A program made the translations under genes and the position numbers. The notes beneath the pieces are model-generated. The model saw only the letters and a program-made list of their open reading frames with translations. It had not been told where the DNA came from and ran no database searches. This document shows positions 25,503-37,627 of a DNA stretch of 64,000 nucleotides, in pieces. The stretch lies in NCBI GenBank assembly GCA_037783415.1, contig JAZGTN010000027.1, forward strand, positions 4,054,001 through 4,118,000. Direction: 5' to 3'. This stretch comes from Leptasterias polaris (taxonomy: Eukaryota > Echinodermata > Asteroidea > Forcipulatida > Asteriidae). The stretch's first letter is position 1. Each line of letters opens with the position of its first letter.

Positions 25503-26275
25503 TTGATAATTCAACTACATAACCTGATTAATAAAAGCACTGTGAATATGGCGGACAACTCTACCAGCAAAAGATCTAGCAACCGTAAGAAACAGACCTC
25601 AAAAAAGACTCACCAGCACCACCATCGCCAAGTCCAAGCAACAATGAAAAAGATGGCTGCCAATGCTCATGTGACGCAGCACTAAATAACATCAATGCGA
25701 AGCTGGACACCATTTTAACTTCCATCGGTAACATTGAATCAAGAATCACCTGCCTAGAAGTTAAGTTCCAAACCGTAGCTGACCAGGTATCAACCCATCA
25801 CAAAGATATTTAAGATCTAAAGACAGCTGCATCGTTCAACGAAAATGAAATCCAAAAATCGAACAAAAGGCTGGAAAAAAGAATAGATTTTAATCTTAAG
25901 GTCATCAGAAGTCTGGAAGACAAAGTTGATGATATCCAGAACAGAAGTAGGCGGAACAATTGTAATCCATGGTGTGCCAGAAGGGACTGAAGGCAACCAG
26001 ACGTGTGAGAGCTTTTTGGCTGGATTTCTGTGTGAACACATGAAACTAGACGAGTCCGAAAACATCGAAATCGAACGTGCCCACCGTAGTCCAGGAGGCC
26101 AGCGAGAACCAGCTTCGCCGCACTCACCAACAGGCGGTTCGAACCCCACCAGACGCTCCCGTCCACGACCCATTCACTGTAGGCTCCTTCGTTCAGCTGA
26201 CCGGCACTACATCCTTAAAAACTCATCCAAACTTCTCAGAAATAATCGATACAAAGGATCAAACATCTACATATA
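25503..26275 (+). pseudogene. LINE ORF1 (coiled coil + RRM), N-terminal part
   Basis: A basic, Ser/Lys-rich N-terminus (from 25503) gives way in another frame to a heptad-like coiled coil (about 25680-25930, 'NINAKLDTILTSIGNIESR') and then to the RRM-type core of LINE ORF1 proteins ('RRNNxxIHGVPEGTEG', about 25945-26070; 'IEIERAHR', 26064-26090). The family's ORF1p binds the element RNA. At least two frame changes and a stop at about 25810 break it. At about 26276 it runs into the tail of a reversed L2-like LINE, and its C-terminal end reappears at 27601-27783. Probably ORF1 of the same LINE whose ORF2 starts at about 28122. Confidence 0.65.
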
Positions 26276-27600
26276 ATAATAATAAATAATAATATCAGGC
26301 ATTTGTAGAGCGCCATCAATCTAGTTGCCTATTCCGAGGCGCTTAGCAAAGTGAAGGAGAAGTTTAAGACAAAAGAAATAATAACAGAATTTCATGTGGA
26401 GATGACAAGTGCAATGGACTAAATGTAAGCAGATTCGAAGAGATGAGTCTTAAGCTGGCTTTTGAAGGTCTGTAAGGAGTCAAGTGTTCGAAGTTGATAG
26501 GGGAGATCATTCCATAGCTTTGGTGCACATGAACCAAAGCTTCTATCCCCTGATGAAGAATGAGATCTAGGAATGTTCAACAGTAGTTTGTTTGATGATC
26601 TCAGATTGGGTCGAGGATGGTGTGTACTCAACATGTCACTTATATACACTGGGGCTAGACCATGAAGTGCTTTCCAAGTCAACAGTAGGATTTTGTAATT
26701 AATTCTTTGTTTTATGGGTAACCAATGCAATGCTATAAGTGTTGGAGTGATATGGTCAAATTTCCTTCCCCTGGAAAGAACACGTGCAGCTGCATTCTGA
26801 GCATGTTGTAGCTTCTTCAGGAGACACTGTGTTATACCATAAAGCAATGAATTACCGTTGTCCAACCGGGATGTGATCAAGGCATGTACGACTATTGAGG
26901 CAGCATCATCTGAAAGCACTTTTCGTATACTTTTAACGTTTCTAATTTGGGCATAGACAGATTGGCAGACTTTCTTTACATGTGAATCCATTGATAAGGT
27001 GTTATCAAACATGACTCCAAGGTTCCGGACAGACGTTGAGGCTTTAATCTGAGTGTGGGCGACTTGTATTTGATCCAACTGAATTTTAGCACGTTGATGT
27101 TTTGATGATAGGATTATGAGCTCTGTTTTCGAGTCGTTTAATTTCAACTTGTTTGCGTGCATCCAAGATTTGATTTCCAGAATACAAGATTCCATGCGAG
27201 CTTTTGCTGACAGTTGATCAGGAATACTGTTCACATTAAAAGGAAAATACAACTGTGTATCATCTGCATACATATGCAAATGTACACCATGTTTTTGTGC
27301 AATTGTAGAAATTGGAGAAGCGTAGATGGTGAAAAATTGTGGGCCGAGGACAGATCCTTGCGGAACGCCAGAAAGGAGTGGAGTAGTCTCTGAGAGTGTT
27401 CCGTTTATATTGACTGCTCTGTAAGTAAGATGAAATCCATTTTAATGCATCACCCTTAATTCACATGGAACGGAGACGAAATAACAGTATATTGTGATCT
27501 ATAGTGTCAAAAGCAGAAGACAAGTCTAATAATTCCAGGATGACCCCTTGATGACTGTCCATGGACTGCAATACATCATTTTGGACCTTCAATAATGCAG
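26276..27600 (-). mobile_element. L2/CR1-like LINE, 5'-truncated, minus strand
   Basis: Non-LTR retrotransposon 3' half. On the minus strand it carries the reverse-transcriptase palm ('[16 protein letters not shown]' near 27520; 'GVPQGSVLGP' near 27370; 'MYADDTQLY' at about 27270-27245) and the C-terminal region typical of the L2/CR1 group ('LHWLPIKQRINYK', 'LWNDLPYQLR'). The stop is at 26419-26421. A UTR follows with 'gcgctctacaaatgcctgat' and an (ATT)n tail at 26269-26300, the usual L2-type terminus. An in-frame TGA near 27455 and a frame change near 27430 make it dead. It starts inside the RT domain, so it is 5'-truncated, and it splits the ORF1 of another LINE. Confidence 0.85.
26419..27279 (-). 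pseudogene. Reverse transcriptase, C-terminal part of L2-like LINE
   Basis: 286 codons uninterrupted from just before the YADD catalytic box to the natural stop. The two catalytic aspartates are present (MYADDTQ), followed by thumb and C-terminal segments. The upstream palm and fingers (27280-27600) are in other frames or lost by truncation, so no functional protein is expected. Confidence 0.85.
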
Positions 27601-27783
27601 GCTCGGTTCCGGGCTCGGTTCCGGGCTCAACGACAGGAACTCAGGGAACACCATCTTGAAGGCATACAACGCGACGAGCGAGTACAGTTCGCCTACATTT
27701 CCTGGTCAATCCCGCCCATGATCCGGTATAAACTCCACAGCGGTCCATTTAAATCATTCAAACTCGGGGACGCAAAATCGTAG
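27601..27783 (+). pseudogene. LINE ORF1 C-terminal part
   Basis: The frame from 27595 to the TAG at 27781 encodes '[20 protein letters not shown]', an aromatic/proline 'IPPMIRYK' stretch and 'GPFKSFKLG'. This resembles the C-terminal domain of LINE ORF1 proteins and continues the RRM part cut off at 26275. A 12-bp tandem duplication (gctcggttccgg) sits at its start. Fits the reading that one LINE was interrupted by the L2-like copy. Confidence 0.5.
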
Positions 27784-28121
27784 TAAGTCTAGTGATTCTC
27801 TCGCAGTACATTAGTAGTACTTATATTCAGTAGCAGTAATTTCCAATTTACTATATGGTGTCGTTCAATCACATGTTTAACCCTACCTCTAAGCGTATAA
27901 GGAATAGCTCACTGGAGAGATATAAGCATACCAATCATTTTCAATCGCCATTACTTTTATTTTGAGTTGTCGTCTGGTGTCTGTTGCCACAATCCGTTGT
28001 TATGTGTTACGTAATATTTTCCAACCAATGGTCTTTGTGGTAGCTGGTTCTAGAAATTCCTCCAGTAATGACACAAGACCGTTATTGTATTGTGAAGTAG
28101 TTAGGTTCAATCTCTCCAACA
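27784..28121 (+). other. LINE inter-ORF spacer (inferred)
   Basis: Non-coding stretch between the ORF1 stop and the first ATG of the endonuclease/RT ORF. Length (about 340 bp) and position fit a LINE inter-ORF or 5' region, but I see no diagnostic motif. Confidence 0.35.
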
Positions 28122-28704
28122 ATGTGTACAATTAGTCCAGATGTCCTTCCGTTTAATCACTTTACTGACGACTGTGATTTTCAAATGGCTATTACCCAAT
28201 TACATACCTCACTGAACATTGCTAACGATAGGTGGAAATCATTACTTCTTAATCCTTTATTGATTGAACATCACCCTAGTTTCTCTCACCTAACCGAGCT
28301 TTCTAACGACTCCGAAACAATAATTCCCACTGTAATTCATCATGATTATCTCCTGCATGACAAATTTAATAGCATTGCGAAGTCTAAGTCATATAATGCT
28401 AAAACTAACTTTTCCTTGTACCATATAAATGTTAGAAGCATCATCGGTAAGGTTGACAAACTTCAGGACTCACTAGATTTACTTGACCACCCCTTTACCG
28501 TTGGCTTCGTGATTCAGACTCACAACTCTTTTTATCTGGTTACTGTTACATAGGCTGTAACCGCTCTACCGGTAAAGGAGGAGTAATTGGTATTTTCGTC
28601 AAGAATGAAATTAGTTTCATTCTTAGACCTGATATAGGAAATTTCAACTCAGGAAACGAGTATTTGTTTATTGAAGTTGTTAGGGCTAACATGTCAAATA
28701 TTAT
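28122..28704 (+). pseudogene. LINE ORF2 N-terminal half (endonuclease start)
   Basis: Starts at ATG 28122. The first ~100 residues are leader; then comes the APE-type endonuclease beginning ('FSLYHINVRSIIGKVDKLQD', about 28410-28470). The frame changes near 28550 and continues as 'GCNRSTGKGGVIGIFVKN' and 'EYLFIEVV'. It stops at 28704, where a piggyBac element is inserted, and picks up in the same frame at 44856. The strand-cleaving endonuclease and the reverse transcriptase drive target-primed retrotransposition in this class; this copy is inactive through the frame change and the insertion. Confidence 0.85.
28701..28704 (+). repeat. piggyBac target duplication, left (TTAT)
   Basis: TTAT immediately before CCCTATCA, repeated at 44852-44855 immediately after TGATAGGG. 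Removing the element and one TTAT joins the LINE as ...aat att att gtt ggc..., which keeps the endonuclease frame open. Confidence 0.9.
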
Positions 28705-28907
28705 CCCTATCAGTACCACGGGCGACAAATGGCACATATTTGGGGTCATTCTTCCCGACCAGGGCTCCATATGGCACCTTGTCAAATGTATTGTTTAACG
28801 ACCAGTGGCGCTTATTGGTCCCCACCCATAATGCTTATTGAGAAAGTAACAAGGGCGCCCTCTATTGGCGAATTCGTTAATCCCATTTTTATTTATAGCG
28901 TCCCCAC

Positions 28908-29387
28908 GGGCGCACCCCTCTAAATAATCTCCCATAGGAACCAATGCTAAATGATAATTATTCAAAAATACTCAAAAAATCGTGTAAGTCTCTCAGCCTC
29001 TTGAAAACCAATCAGACATATTTCCGGACAACTAAACTTCAGAATTCTTTTCAATTTTTGGCAGGTCAGCCGTTTGGAATTTTTGCTAACTACCCCAGAA
29101 GAAAAAAACACGATTTTTTTTGTTTTTCCAAAACCGACTTGCTGCCAGTTTTCGTGAAGCACTTCTCCACTTCCCCGGTCAAATAGGGCCAACTTTAACG
29201 CCTAAATTTATCAAGTCTCCTCAAAAGTTGAAGCACAGAACCCCCAGGTTGTGATAGATTTGTATATTTACACAATCTATTAATTGCATGACCCCCAAAA
29301 CGTTATAATAAAAAAAAAGTTGTGGGTTTACAAATTATGATAAGTAGCTTGGCGCATTAGTTCTGGCTTATTTAGTGTGGTGCACCC
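28908..29387 (+). repeat. 480-bp terminal block T1
   Basis: Bounded by GGGCGCACC... and ...GGTGCACCC inverted ends. It holds an 80-codon open frame on the plus strand and a 76-codon one on the minus strand; both look accidental (they overlap one another and show no domain). Followed by TATAAGGGC, the start of core 1. The T1 A-run at 29310-29318 differs from T2-T4. Confidence 0.85.
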
Positions 29388-29916
29388 TATAAGGGCACTT
29401 AATTATTCTTTATGGTTAAAAAATTATGCTTAAATTGTTGAGAATAAGTCACTGACTTGATATCTGGAAAAAAAATGTGAAATGTTATTGCGTTCGTCTA
29501 CAACAAGGTCAAACATGTTGGAGCATTTACATGTACTCTAAGCAATGCGATAAGAAAAACCTGCATTACACGCTGTGTACACTCTAATGACAAGTCAGAA
29601 GTTATATCCAAGTCCTCACTCAAAAAGTTATTAACATGTCTCTTTTTTATCACAGGATCATAAAAACCTTACAAGTTATTTAATTAATCATTAAGAAGGG
29701 GTTAATTGGCATGAACAAGCTGTAAAAATGGAAGGGGGCTGGCCGGGGGGGTGGGGGGGGGCACATTTTGCTTTCCCTTAAATTTTTTAAACCATGCAAC
29801 CATATTAGTCTAAAATGGGGAGCTTTATAAAATCAAGAAAACACATAGGTCACTTTTTGTACATTTAACTGCCCTTTCAAATTGTATTCTACCTCTGGAA
29901 CGGGGTAAAAGGGAGA

Positions 29917-29943
29917 AAGGGTGGGCGGGGCGTGGGCGGGGCA
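29917..29943 (+). promoter_or_regulatory. Tandem GC boxes upstream of transposase, core 1
   Basis: 'gtgggcggggcgtgggcgggg' gives two Sp1/KLF-type GC boxes 10 bp apart, about 360 bp upstream of the transposase ATG. Conserved in cores 2 (34037-34063) and 3 (38157-38182). No TATA box is clear. A candidate promoter element only. Confidence 0.4.
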
Positions 29944-30302
29944 TGTTGAAAAAGGCCAAACCATTATGATTGTTTCTGGTTGATGGGGACAAGTTATAAC
30001 TCTATCCAGAAACAGATGGCTATTATCTTAGACAATTCCCCTGGGATGGGGGCCTTTTCACAGGCAGGTCCTACTGTCCAATATGGAGCATTGGCAATGG
30101 TTTTATCTTGATGAATTTTTTGTGAAATTTATCTGAAATTGAAAAAAAAAAAAATAAAAAAAAAAATATAATAATTTGGCATATCGGCCGAAATTTGTGC
30201 GTTCAGCGTAGTGTCGGCCCTGATACGCTAGCTTGTGCATCGGGAGAACTCTAAAAGTATTTTTGCTTTAGACCACAACTAATGTGAGATCACTTATGAT
30301 GG

Positions 30303-32446
30303 ATGCCATTCAATGTTTGTAACAAATCCATTGCCATAAAAATGGGTAGAGCTAGACGCGGCATTTTCAAAATGCAAAAAACTTGGTTCAAGCCGAAAAA
30401 TAAATTTAATTCATTACAAGACAAAGGCAGTGAAACTCAAAGTATACCTACACCACGGTATGTCAGGCCAACCCATCAGCAGTTGAGTTTAGCCGCCCCA
30501 AATACGGAGCGAGGAGATTTCTGCCACATTGCAGCACAGATGGAACAAGACAACCGCAGAAATGTGATGCTCCTTCGCCCAAAAGTTGTAGAAATGGCTC
30601 CAGTTGACAAGATCCAGCTCAAGGGAGTGATCCCAATAGCCAACAAATGTGGCCAGCCACTGCCCAAGAGAGGAACTGATCACCAAGGAGGAGGTTATCG
30701 TTTTGTAGACATCAACTCAGCTCTAAAGCTGGGTGCACAAGCTGTACTTGATCATCAACAAACACATCCTAAGTGTGATGGTCAACCTAAACTATTGGCT
30801 GAGGCGGAAGAGCGTAGAGGTTTAGCCGTCTCAGAGGTAATGTCCTGCAAAAAGTGTGGTTTTAAAACACAAAAGACAAAACTTTACAGTGAGATAGCGA
30901 ACGAGGGTAGGAAGCGGGGACGACGCACTGCAACCCCAAACATGTCTTTCCAAGTTGGCCTGCAGAACACTGGCATTGCAACCGCAGGTGCGAGGAGGCT
31001 CTTGACATCAATGGACACAGCTGTACCATGCACTAGTGGGCTGCAAAAGATTTCGAACAAATGTGGTGAAATTATCAAAAATGAAAATATCAGAGACATG
31101 GCAGACAAGAGGAAACTAGTGAAAGACATCCGTGAGCTCCAAGGCTTTGAACGAGAAAGTCCAATTGCAGTTGAAATGGACAGGCAGTATAATAATCCCC
31201 TGCGCAACTGTAGAAAAAAAAAAAAACATTTGTTCCTGCAACACAGACAAGAGACACCGTGTGTGAGAACGCAACTACTTCAAAGTTTGTTATAATGTAC
31301 CATCAAGAAAACAAGCTTTGTAAAAGTGGTGAAATGTCACCATCATCATTCGGTCAACAATGCACATCCGCTAAGCACGGCGACAAGTGCACAGCTACTC
31401 GTCCAGCGCATTTCAATATGGGAGATGAGAGAGACGGGGGTGTTCGATGTGCGACTAAACTTTTGGAGTGCACGGAACCAGTTCTTGTGGATAGAATAAC
31501 AACAGACGCTGACGGCTGTCTAGCAAAAGGAATGAATTCTGTCATGAGAAGAAGAACGGGAAAGGAAATGGAAAGTCTGCTGGACCCATCCCACTTGAAC
31601 CGCTCACTTTGTGCGGCGGTCAGCCGAGCAAACTTTAGCAGTGACATGTTCCCTGGGAACAGTGCAAGAGACCGAAACAGAGTACAGGACCGATTTGCTG
31701 ATGACGTGAGTCACAGAGCACAGGCTGAGGCACACCATATTTCCATTAAATGCGGAAATGACACAGCAAGCATGAAAAGACTGGCTGCAAAGGCGATTGA
31801 TGCAATTCCGAACTGCTACATGGGAGACCATGAGAAATGCAAACAAAATTCTCATGTTTGCAACGGTAAATACAAGTACCCATACCTCTCTCGCTATGTC
31901 CGCGGCAGATTTATTTTAACATCTAAAGATGAGGAAATCTTAAAAACAATTTTGGAAAAACGCATAGGAGACGAAGCGATAGAGAGAACCAAGTACAGAA
32001 CAAGTTCCCAGAAGTCTGAATCCATGAATCATGCCTACGCCATGACAAATCCAAAAGGAACACTAACCTTTTCAAGGAACGGAGCTTCAAGAGATCACAG
32101 CGCCATCCATCTGGTGAACAACCAACATGCAAACTCTATTATCAAAAAGTGTGAGGCAACTCATTGCCCCATTACTGCTGGATCACCCGCTGCAAAAGCC
32201 CTCGATGCAATGGACAAAAAACAACAATATCACAAAAAACGTGTTATGGGAAAGATTTACAAAAAGCGACGAGCACAGTGTCGAGCTGAACGATATCACA
32301 CTTACTATGCTAAACAAATTTTGTATCAACCTGGCCAACTAAATCCAAAGTCACAGGACACTAACTCATCGAATAACTATGTGGGGCCAAAGATTCACAA
32401 GGAGCACAATTACAGCAGAATGTTCTCAAAATGGAAAAACCGATAG
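30303..32446 (+). CDS. Mutator-like transposase (PF20700 type), copy 1, -1 frame change
   Basis: Cut-and-paste transposase of the animal Mutator-like superfamily. Frame 1 runs 30303-31295 (330 codons; an alternative start is the ATG at 30342, giving MGRARRGIFK). It holds the N-terminal 'RRGLAVSEVMSCKKCGFKTQ' zinc-type segment and the family block 'TPNMSFQVGLQNTGIATAG'. The second part, in the -1 frame, runs from the A13 tract (31214-31226) to TAG at 32446. The family signatures continue exactly across the join: 'FVPATQTRDTVCEN', 'ITTDADG', 'RTSSQKSESMNHAYA', 'TFSRNGASRDHSAIH'. Candidate DDE residues are Asp at 31179-31181, Asp in ITTDADG (about 31505) and Glu at 32018-32020. The second frame has no early ATG and a TAG just 5' of the A-run, so a full protein of about 700 aa needs a -1 shift within the run. 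Programmed shift, transcript slippage or simple inactivation all remain possible. Confidence 0.85.
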
Positions 32447-33027
32447 AGTGCAACTTTAATTGAATCACTTGACTTTTCCGGAAACTTGACATTCATAATA
32501 ATGCAATGTTTACACCTCCCCCACTCTTCTTGTTCAGTTATTTAGTTAATACCAACCATGCCATGTAATGTATGATGATGATGTTTACATGTTGATGGGT
32601 TTTCTCTACTTTTTCTTCCTAATTGAGGAAGCAACCAGCCGCTGTTGACCCATGATTTTCTTGAAAGTGACTTACCATCGCAGTCTCATCAAATAGTCAT
32701 ACACGATAGTCGTACCGTCGATCGTACTTTGTCCCGTCTTACACACTGTGTGTAGGAATAGGATGCCTAAAAAAAAAAACACACTCTCTGAAAACGTTGA
32801 ATTATTCTGTTAACAAGTGACAATGTTATTGCTATCTATATTTTATTATAATTACTGTTTGCAGCCAGAGGAGTGATGTTTTCACGAACAATAAAAAAAA
32901 CGACGATAACTGACGAAAGAAGTCTCAAACAACTCATTTCTGTCACGCCTGCAATTGTAAACAAACGGCAGACATATTTAAATCCCAACAAAAATGGCTG
33001 CAAGGGCGCCACCATGTTGTATATAAA

Positions 33028-33507
33028 GGGCGCACCCCTCTAAATAATCTCCCATAGGAACCAATGCTAAATGATAATTATTCAAAAATACTCAAAAAAT
33101 CGTGTAAGTCTCTCAGCCTCTTGAAAACCAATCAGACATATTTCCGGACAACTAAACTTCAGAATTCTTTTCAATTTTTGGCAGGTCAGCCGTTTGGAAT
33201 TTTTGCTAACTACCCCAGAAGAAAAAAACACGATTTTTTTTGTTTTTCCAAAACCGACTTGCTGCCAGTTTTCGTGAAGCACTTCTCCACTTCCCCGGTC
33301 AAATAGGGCCAACTTTAACGCCTAAATTTATCAAGTCTCCTCAAAAGTTGAAGCACAGAACCCCCAGGTTGTGATAGATTTGTATATTTACACAATCTAT
33401 TAATTGCATGACCCCCAAAACGTTATAATTTAAAAAAAGTTGTGGGTTTACAAATTATGATAAGTAGCTTGGCGCATTAGTTCTGGCTTATTTAGTGTGG
33501 TGCACCC
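33028..33507 (+). repeat. 480-bp terminal block T2
   Basis: Same as T1, between cores 1 and 2. Its left border reads 'tatataaa|GGGCGCACC' and its right border 'GGTGCACCC|tataaggg'. The flanking TATAA on both sides resembles a 6-bp duplication with one mismatch. Confidence 0.85.
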
Positions 33508-34422
33508 TATAAGGGCACTTAATTATTCTTTATGGTTAAAAAATTATGCTTAAATTGTTGAGAATAAGTCACTGACTTGATATCTGGAAAAAAAATGTGA
33601 AATGTTATTGCGTTCGTCTACAACAAGGTCAAACATGTTGGAGCATTTACATGTACTCTAAGCAATGCGATAAGAAAAACCTGCATTACACGCTGTGTAC
33701 ACTCTAATGACAAGTCAGAAGTTATATCCAAGTCCTCACTCAAAAAGTTATTAACATGTCTCTTTTTTATCACAGGATCATAAAAACCTTACAAGTTATT
33801 TAATTAATCATTAAGAAGGGGTTAATTGGCATGAACAAGCTGTAAAAATGGAAGGGGGCTGGCCGGGGGGGTGGGGGGGGGCACATTTTGCTTTCCCTTA
33901 AATTTTTTAAACCATGCAACCATATTAGTCTAAAATGGGGAGCTTTATAAAATCAAGAAAACACATAGGTCACTTTTTGTACATTTAACTGCCCTTTCAA
34001 ATTGTATTCTACCTCTGGAACGGGGTAAAAGGGAGAAAGGGTGGGCGGGGCGTGGGCGGGGCATGTTGAAAAAGGCCAAACCATTATGATTGTTTCTGGT
34101 TGATGGGGACAAGTTATAACTCTATCCAGAAACAGATGGCTATTATCTTAGACAATTCCCCTGGGATGGGGGCCTTTTCACAGGCAGGTCCTACTGTCCA
34201 ATATGGAGCATTGGCAATGGTTTTATCTTGATGAATTTTTTGTGAAATTTATCTGAAATTGAAAAAAATAAAAATAAAAAATAAAATATAATAATTTGGC
34301 ATATCGGCCGAAATTTGTGCGTTCAGCGTAGTGTCGGCCCTGATACGCTAGCTTGTGCATCGGGAGAACTCTAAAAGTATTTTTGCTTTAGACCACAACT
34401 AATGTGAGATCACTTATGATGG

Positions 34423-36566
34423 ATGCCATTCAATGTTTGTAACAAATCCATTGCCATAAAAATGGGTAGAGCTAGACGCGGCATTTTCAAAATGCAAAAA
34501 ACTTGGTTCAAGCCGAAAAATAAATTTAATTCATTACAAGACAAAGGCAGTGAAACTCAAAGTATACCTACACCACGGTATGTCAGGCCAACCCATCAGC
34601 AGTTGAGTTTAGCCGCCCCAAATACGGAGCGAGGAGATTTCTGCCACATTGCAGCACAGATGGAACAAGACAACCGCAGAAATGTGATGCTCCTTCGCCC
34701 AAAAGTTGTAGAAATGGCTCCAGTTGACAAGATCCAGCTCAAGGGAGTGATCCCAATAGCCAACAAATGTGGCCAGCCACTGCCCAAGAGAGGAACTGAT
34801 CACCAAGGAGGAGGTTATCGTTTTGTAGACATCAACTCAGCTCTAAAGCTGGGTGCACAAGCTGTACTTGATCATCAACAAACACATCCTAAGTGTGATG
34901 GTCAACCTAAACTATTGGCTGAGGCGGAAGAGCGTAGAGGTTTAGCCGTCTCAGAGGTAATGTCCTGCAAAAAGTGTGGTTTTAAAACACAAAAGACAAA
35001 ACTTTACAGTGAGATAGCGAACGAGGGTAGGAAGCGGGGACGACGCACTGCAACCCCAAACATGTCTTTCCAAGTTGGCCTGCAGAACACTGGCATTGCA
35101 ACCGCAGGTGCGAGGAGGCTCTTGACATCAATGGACACAGCTGTACCATGCACTAGTGGGCTGCAAAAGATTTCGAACAAATGTGGTGAAATTATCAAAA
35201 ATGAAAATATCAGAGACATGGCAGACAAGAGGAAACTAGTGAAAGACATCCGTGAGCTCCAAGGCTTTGAACGAGAAAGTCCAATTGCAGTTGAAATGGA
35301 CAGGCAGTATAATAATCCCCTGCGCAACTGTAGAAAAAAAAAAAAACATTTGTTCCTGCAACACAGACAAGAGACACCGTGTGTGAGAACGCAACTACTT
35401 CAAAGTTTGTTATAATGTACCATCAAGAAAACAAGCTTTGTAAAAGTGGTGAAATGTCACCATCATCATTCGGTCAACAATGCACATCCGCTAAGCACGG
35501 CGACAAGTGCACAGCTACTCGTCCAGCGCATTTCAATATGGGAGATGAGAGAGAAGGGGGTGTTCGATGTGCGACTAAACTTTTGGAGTGCACGGAACCA
35601 GTTCTTGTGGATAGAATAACAACAGACGCTGACGGCTGTCTAGCAAAAGGAATGAATTCTGTCATGAGAAGAAGAACGGGAAAGGAAATGGAAAGTCTGC
35701 TGGACCCATCCCACTTGAACCGCTCACTTTGTGCGGCGGTCAGCCGAGCAAACTTTAGCAGTGACATGTTCCCTGGGAACAGTGCAAGAGACCGAAACAG
35801 AGTACAGGACCGATTTGCTGATGACGTGAGTCACAGAGCACAGGCTGAGGCACACCATATTTCCATTAAATGCGGAAATGACACAGCAAGCATGAAAAGA
35901 CTGGCTGCAAAGGCGATTGATGCAATTCCGAACTGCTACATGGGAGACCATGAGAAATGCAAACAAAATTCTCATGTTTGCAACGGTAAATACAAGTACC
36001 CATACCTCTCTCGCTATGTCCGCGGCAGATTTATTTTAACATCTAAAGATGAGGAAATCTTAAAAACAATTTTGGAAAAACGCATAGGAGACGAAGCGAT
36101 AGAGAGAACCAAGTACAGAACAAGTTCCCAGAAGTCTGAATCCATGAATCATGCCTACGCCATGACAAATCCAAAAGGAACACTAACCTTTTCAAGGAAC
36201 GGAGCTTCAAGAGATCACAGCGCCATCCATCTGGTGAACAACCAACATGCAAACTCTATTATCAAAAAGTGTGAGGCAACTCATTGCCCCATTACTGCTG
36301 GATCACCCGCTGCAAAAGCCCTCGATGCAATGGACAAAAAACAACAATATCACAAAAAACGTGTTATGGGAAAGATTTACAAAAAGCGACGAGCACAGTG
36401 TCGAGCTGAACGATATCACACTTACTATGCTAAACAAATTTTGTATCAACCTGGCCAACTAAATCCAAAGTCACAGGACACTAACTCATCGTATAACTAT
36501 GTGGGGCCAAAGATTCACAAGGAGCACAATTACAGCAGAATGTTCTCAAAATGGAAAAACCGATAG
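34423..36566 (+). CDS. Mutator-like transposase, copy 2, -1 frame change
   Basis: Near-identical to copy 1. First frame 34423-35415, second frame from the A13 tract (35334-35346) to TAG at 36566. Seen differences from copy 1: Asp to Glu in 'GDERxGG' (about 35550) and Asn to Tyr in 'TNSSxNYVG' (36492). Catalytic residues are all retained and no other stop or frame change is present. The A-run has the same length as copy 1, so the frame relation is identical. Confidence 0.85.
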
Positions 36567-37147
36567 AGTGCAACTTTAATTGAATCACTTGACTTTTCCG
36601 GAAACTTGACATTCATAATAATGCAATGTTTACACCTCCCCCACTCTTCTTGTTCAGTTATTTAGTTAATACCAACCATGCCATGTAATGTATGATGATG
36701 ATGTTTACATGTTGATGGGTTTTCTCTACTTTTTCTTCCTAATTGAGGAAGCAACCAGCCGCTGTTGACCCATGATTTTCTTGAAAGTGACTTACCATCG
36801 CAGTCTCATCAAATAGTCATACACGATAGTCGTACCGTCGATCGTACTTTGTCCCGTCTTACACACTGTGTGTAGGAATAGGATGCCTAAAAAAAAAAAA
36901 ACACTCTCTGAAAACGTTGAATTATTCTGTTAACAAGTGACAATGTTATTGCTATCTATATTTTATTATAATTACTGTTTGCAGCCAGAGGAGTGATGTT
37001 TTCACGAACAATAAAAAAAACGACGATAACTGACGAAAGAAGTCTCAAACAACTCATTTCTGTCACGCCTGCAATTGTAAACAAACGGCAGACATATTTA
37101 AATCCCAACAAAAATGGCTGCAAGGGCGCCACCATGTTGTATATAAA

Positions 37148-37627
37148 GGGCGCACCCCTCTAAATAATCTCCCATAGGAACCAATGCTAAATGATAATTA
37201 TTCAAAAATACTCAAAAAATCGTGTAAGTCTCTCAGCCTCTTGAAAACCAATCAGACATATTTCCGGACAACTAAACTTCAGAATTCTTTTCAATTTTTG
37301 GCAGGTCAGCCGTTTGGAATTTTTGCTAACTACCCCAGAAGAAAAAAACACGATTTTTTTTGTTTTTCCAAAACCGACTTGCTGCCAGTTTTCGTGAAGC
37401 ACTTCTCCACTTCCCCGGTCAAATAGGGCCAACTTTAACGCCTAAATTTATCAAGTCTCCTCAAAAGTTGAAGCACAGAACCCCCAGGTTGTGATAGATT
37501 TGTATATTTACACAATCTATTAATTGCATGACCCCCAAAACGTTATAATTAAAAAAAAGTTGTGGGTTTACAAATTATGATAAGTAGCTTGGCGCATTAG
37601 TTCTGGCTTATTTAGTGTGGTGCACCC
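37148..37627 (+). repeat. 480-bp terminal block T3
   Basis: Same organisation as T1/T2, between cores 2 and 3. Confidence 0.85.

Noticed and set aside
28944..29192. 80- and 76-codon frames on opposite strands in each T block
   Set aside because: They overlap each other, lie inside a TIR-bounded block, show no domain, and recur only because the block is repeated.
30884..31207. Minus-strand 107-codon frame (and others such as 31354-31647 and 31604-31855) inside the transposase
   Set aside because: Antisense shadows of the transposase coding sequence; repeated identically in each unit.
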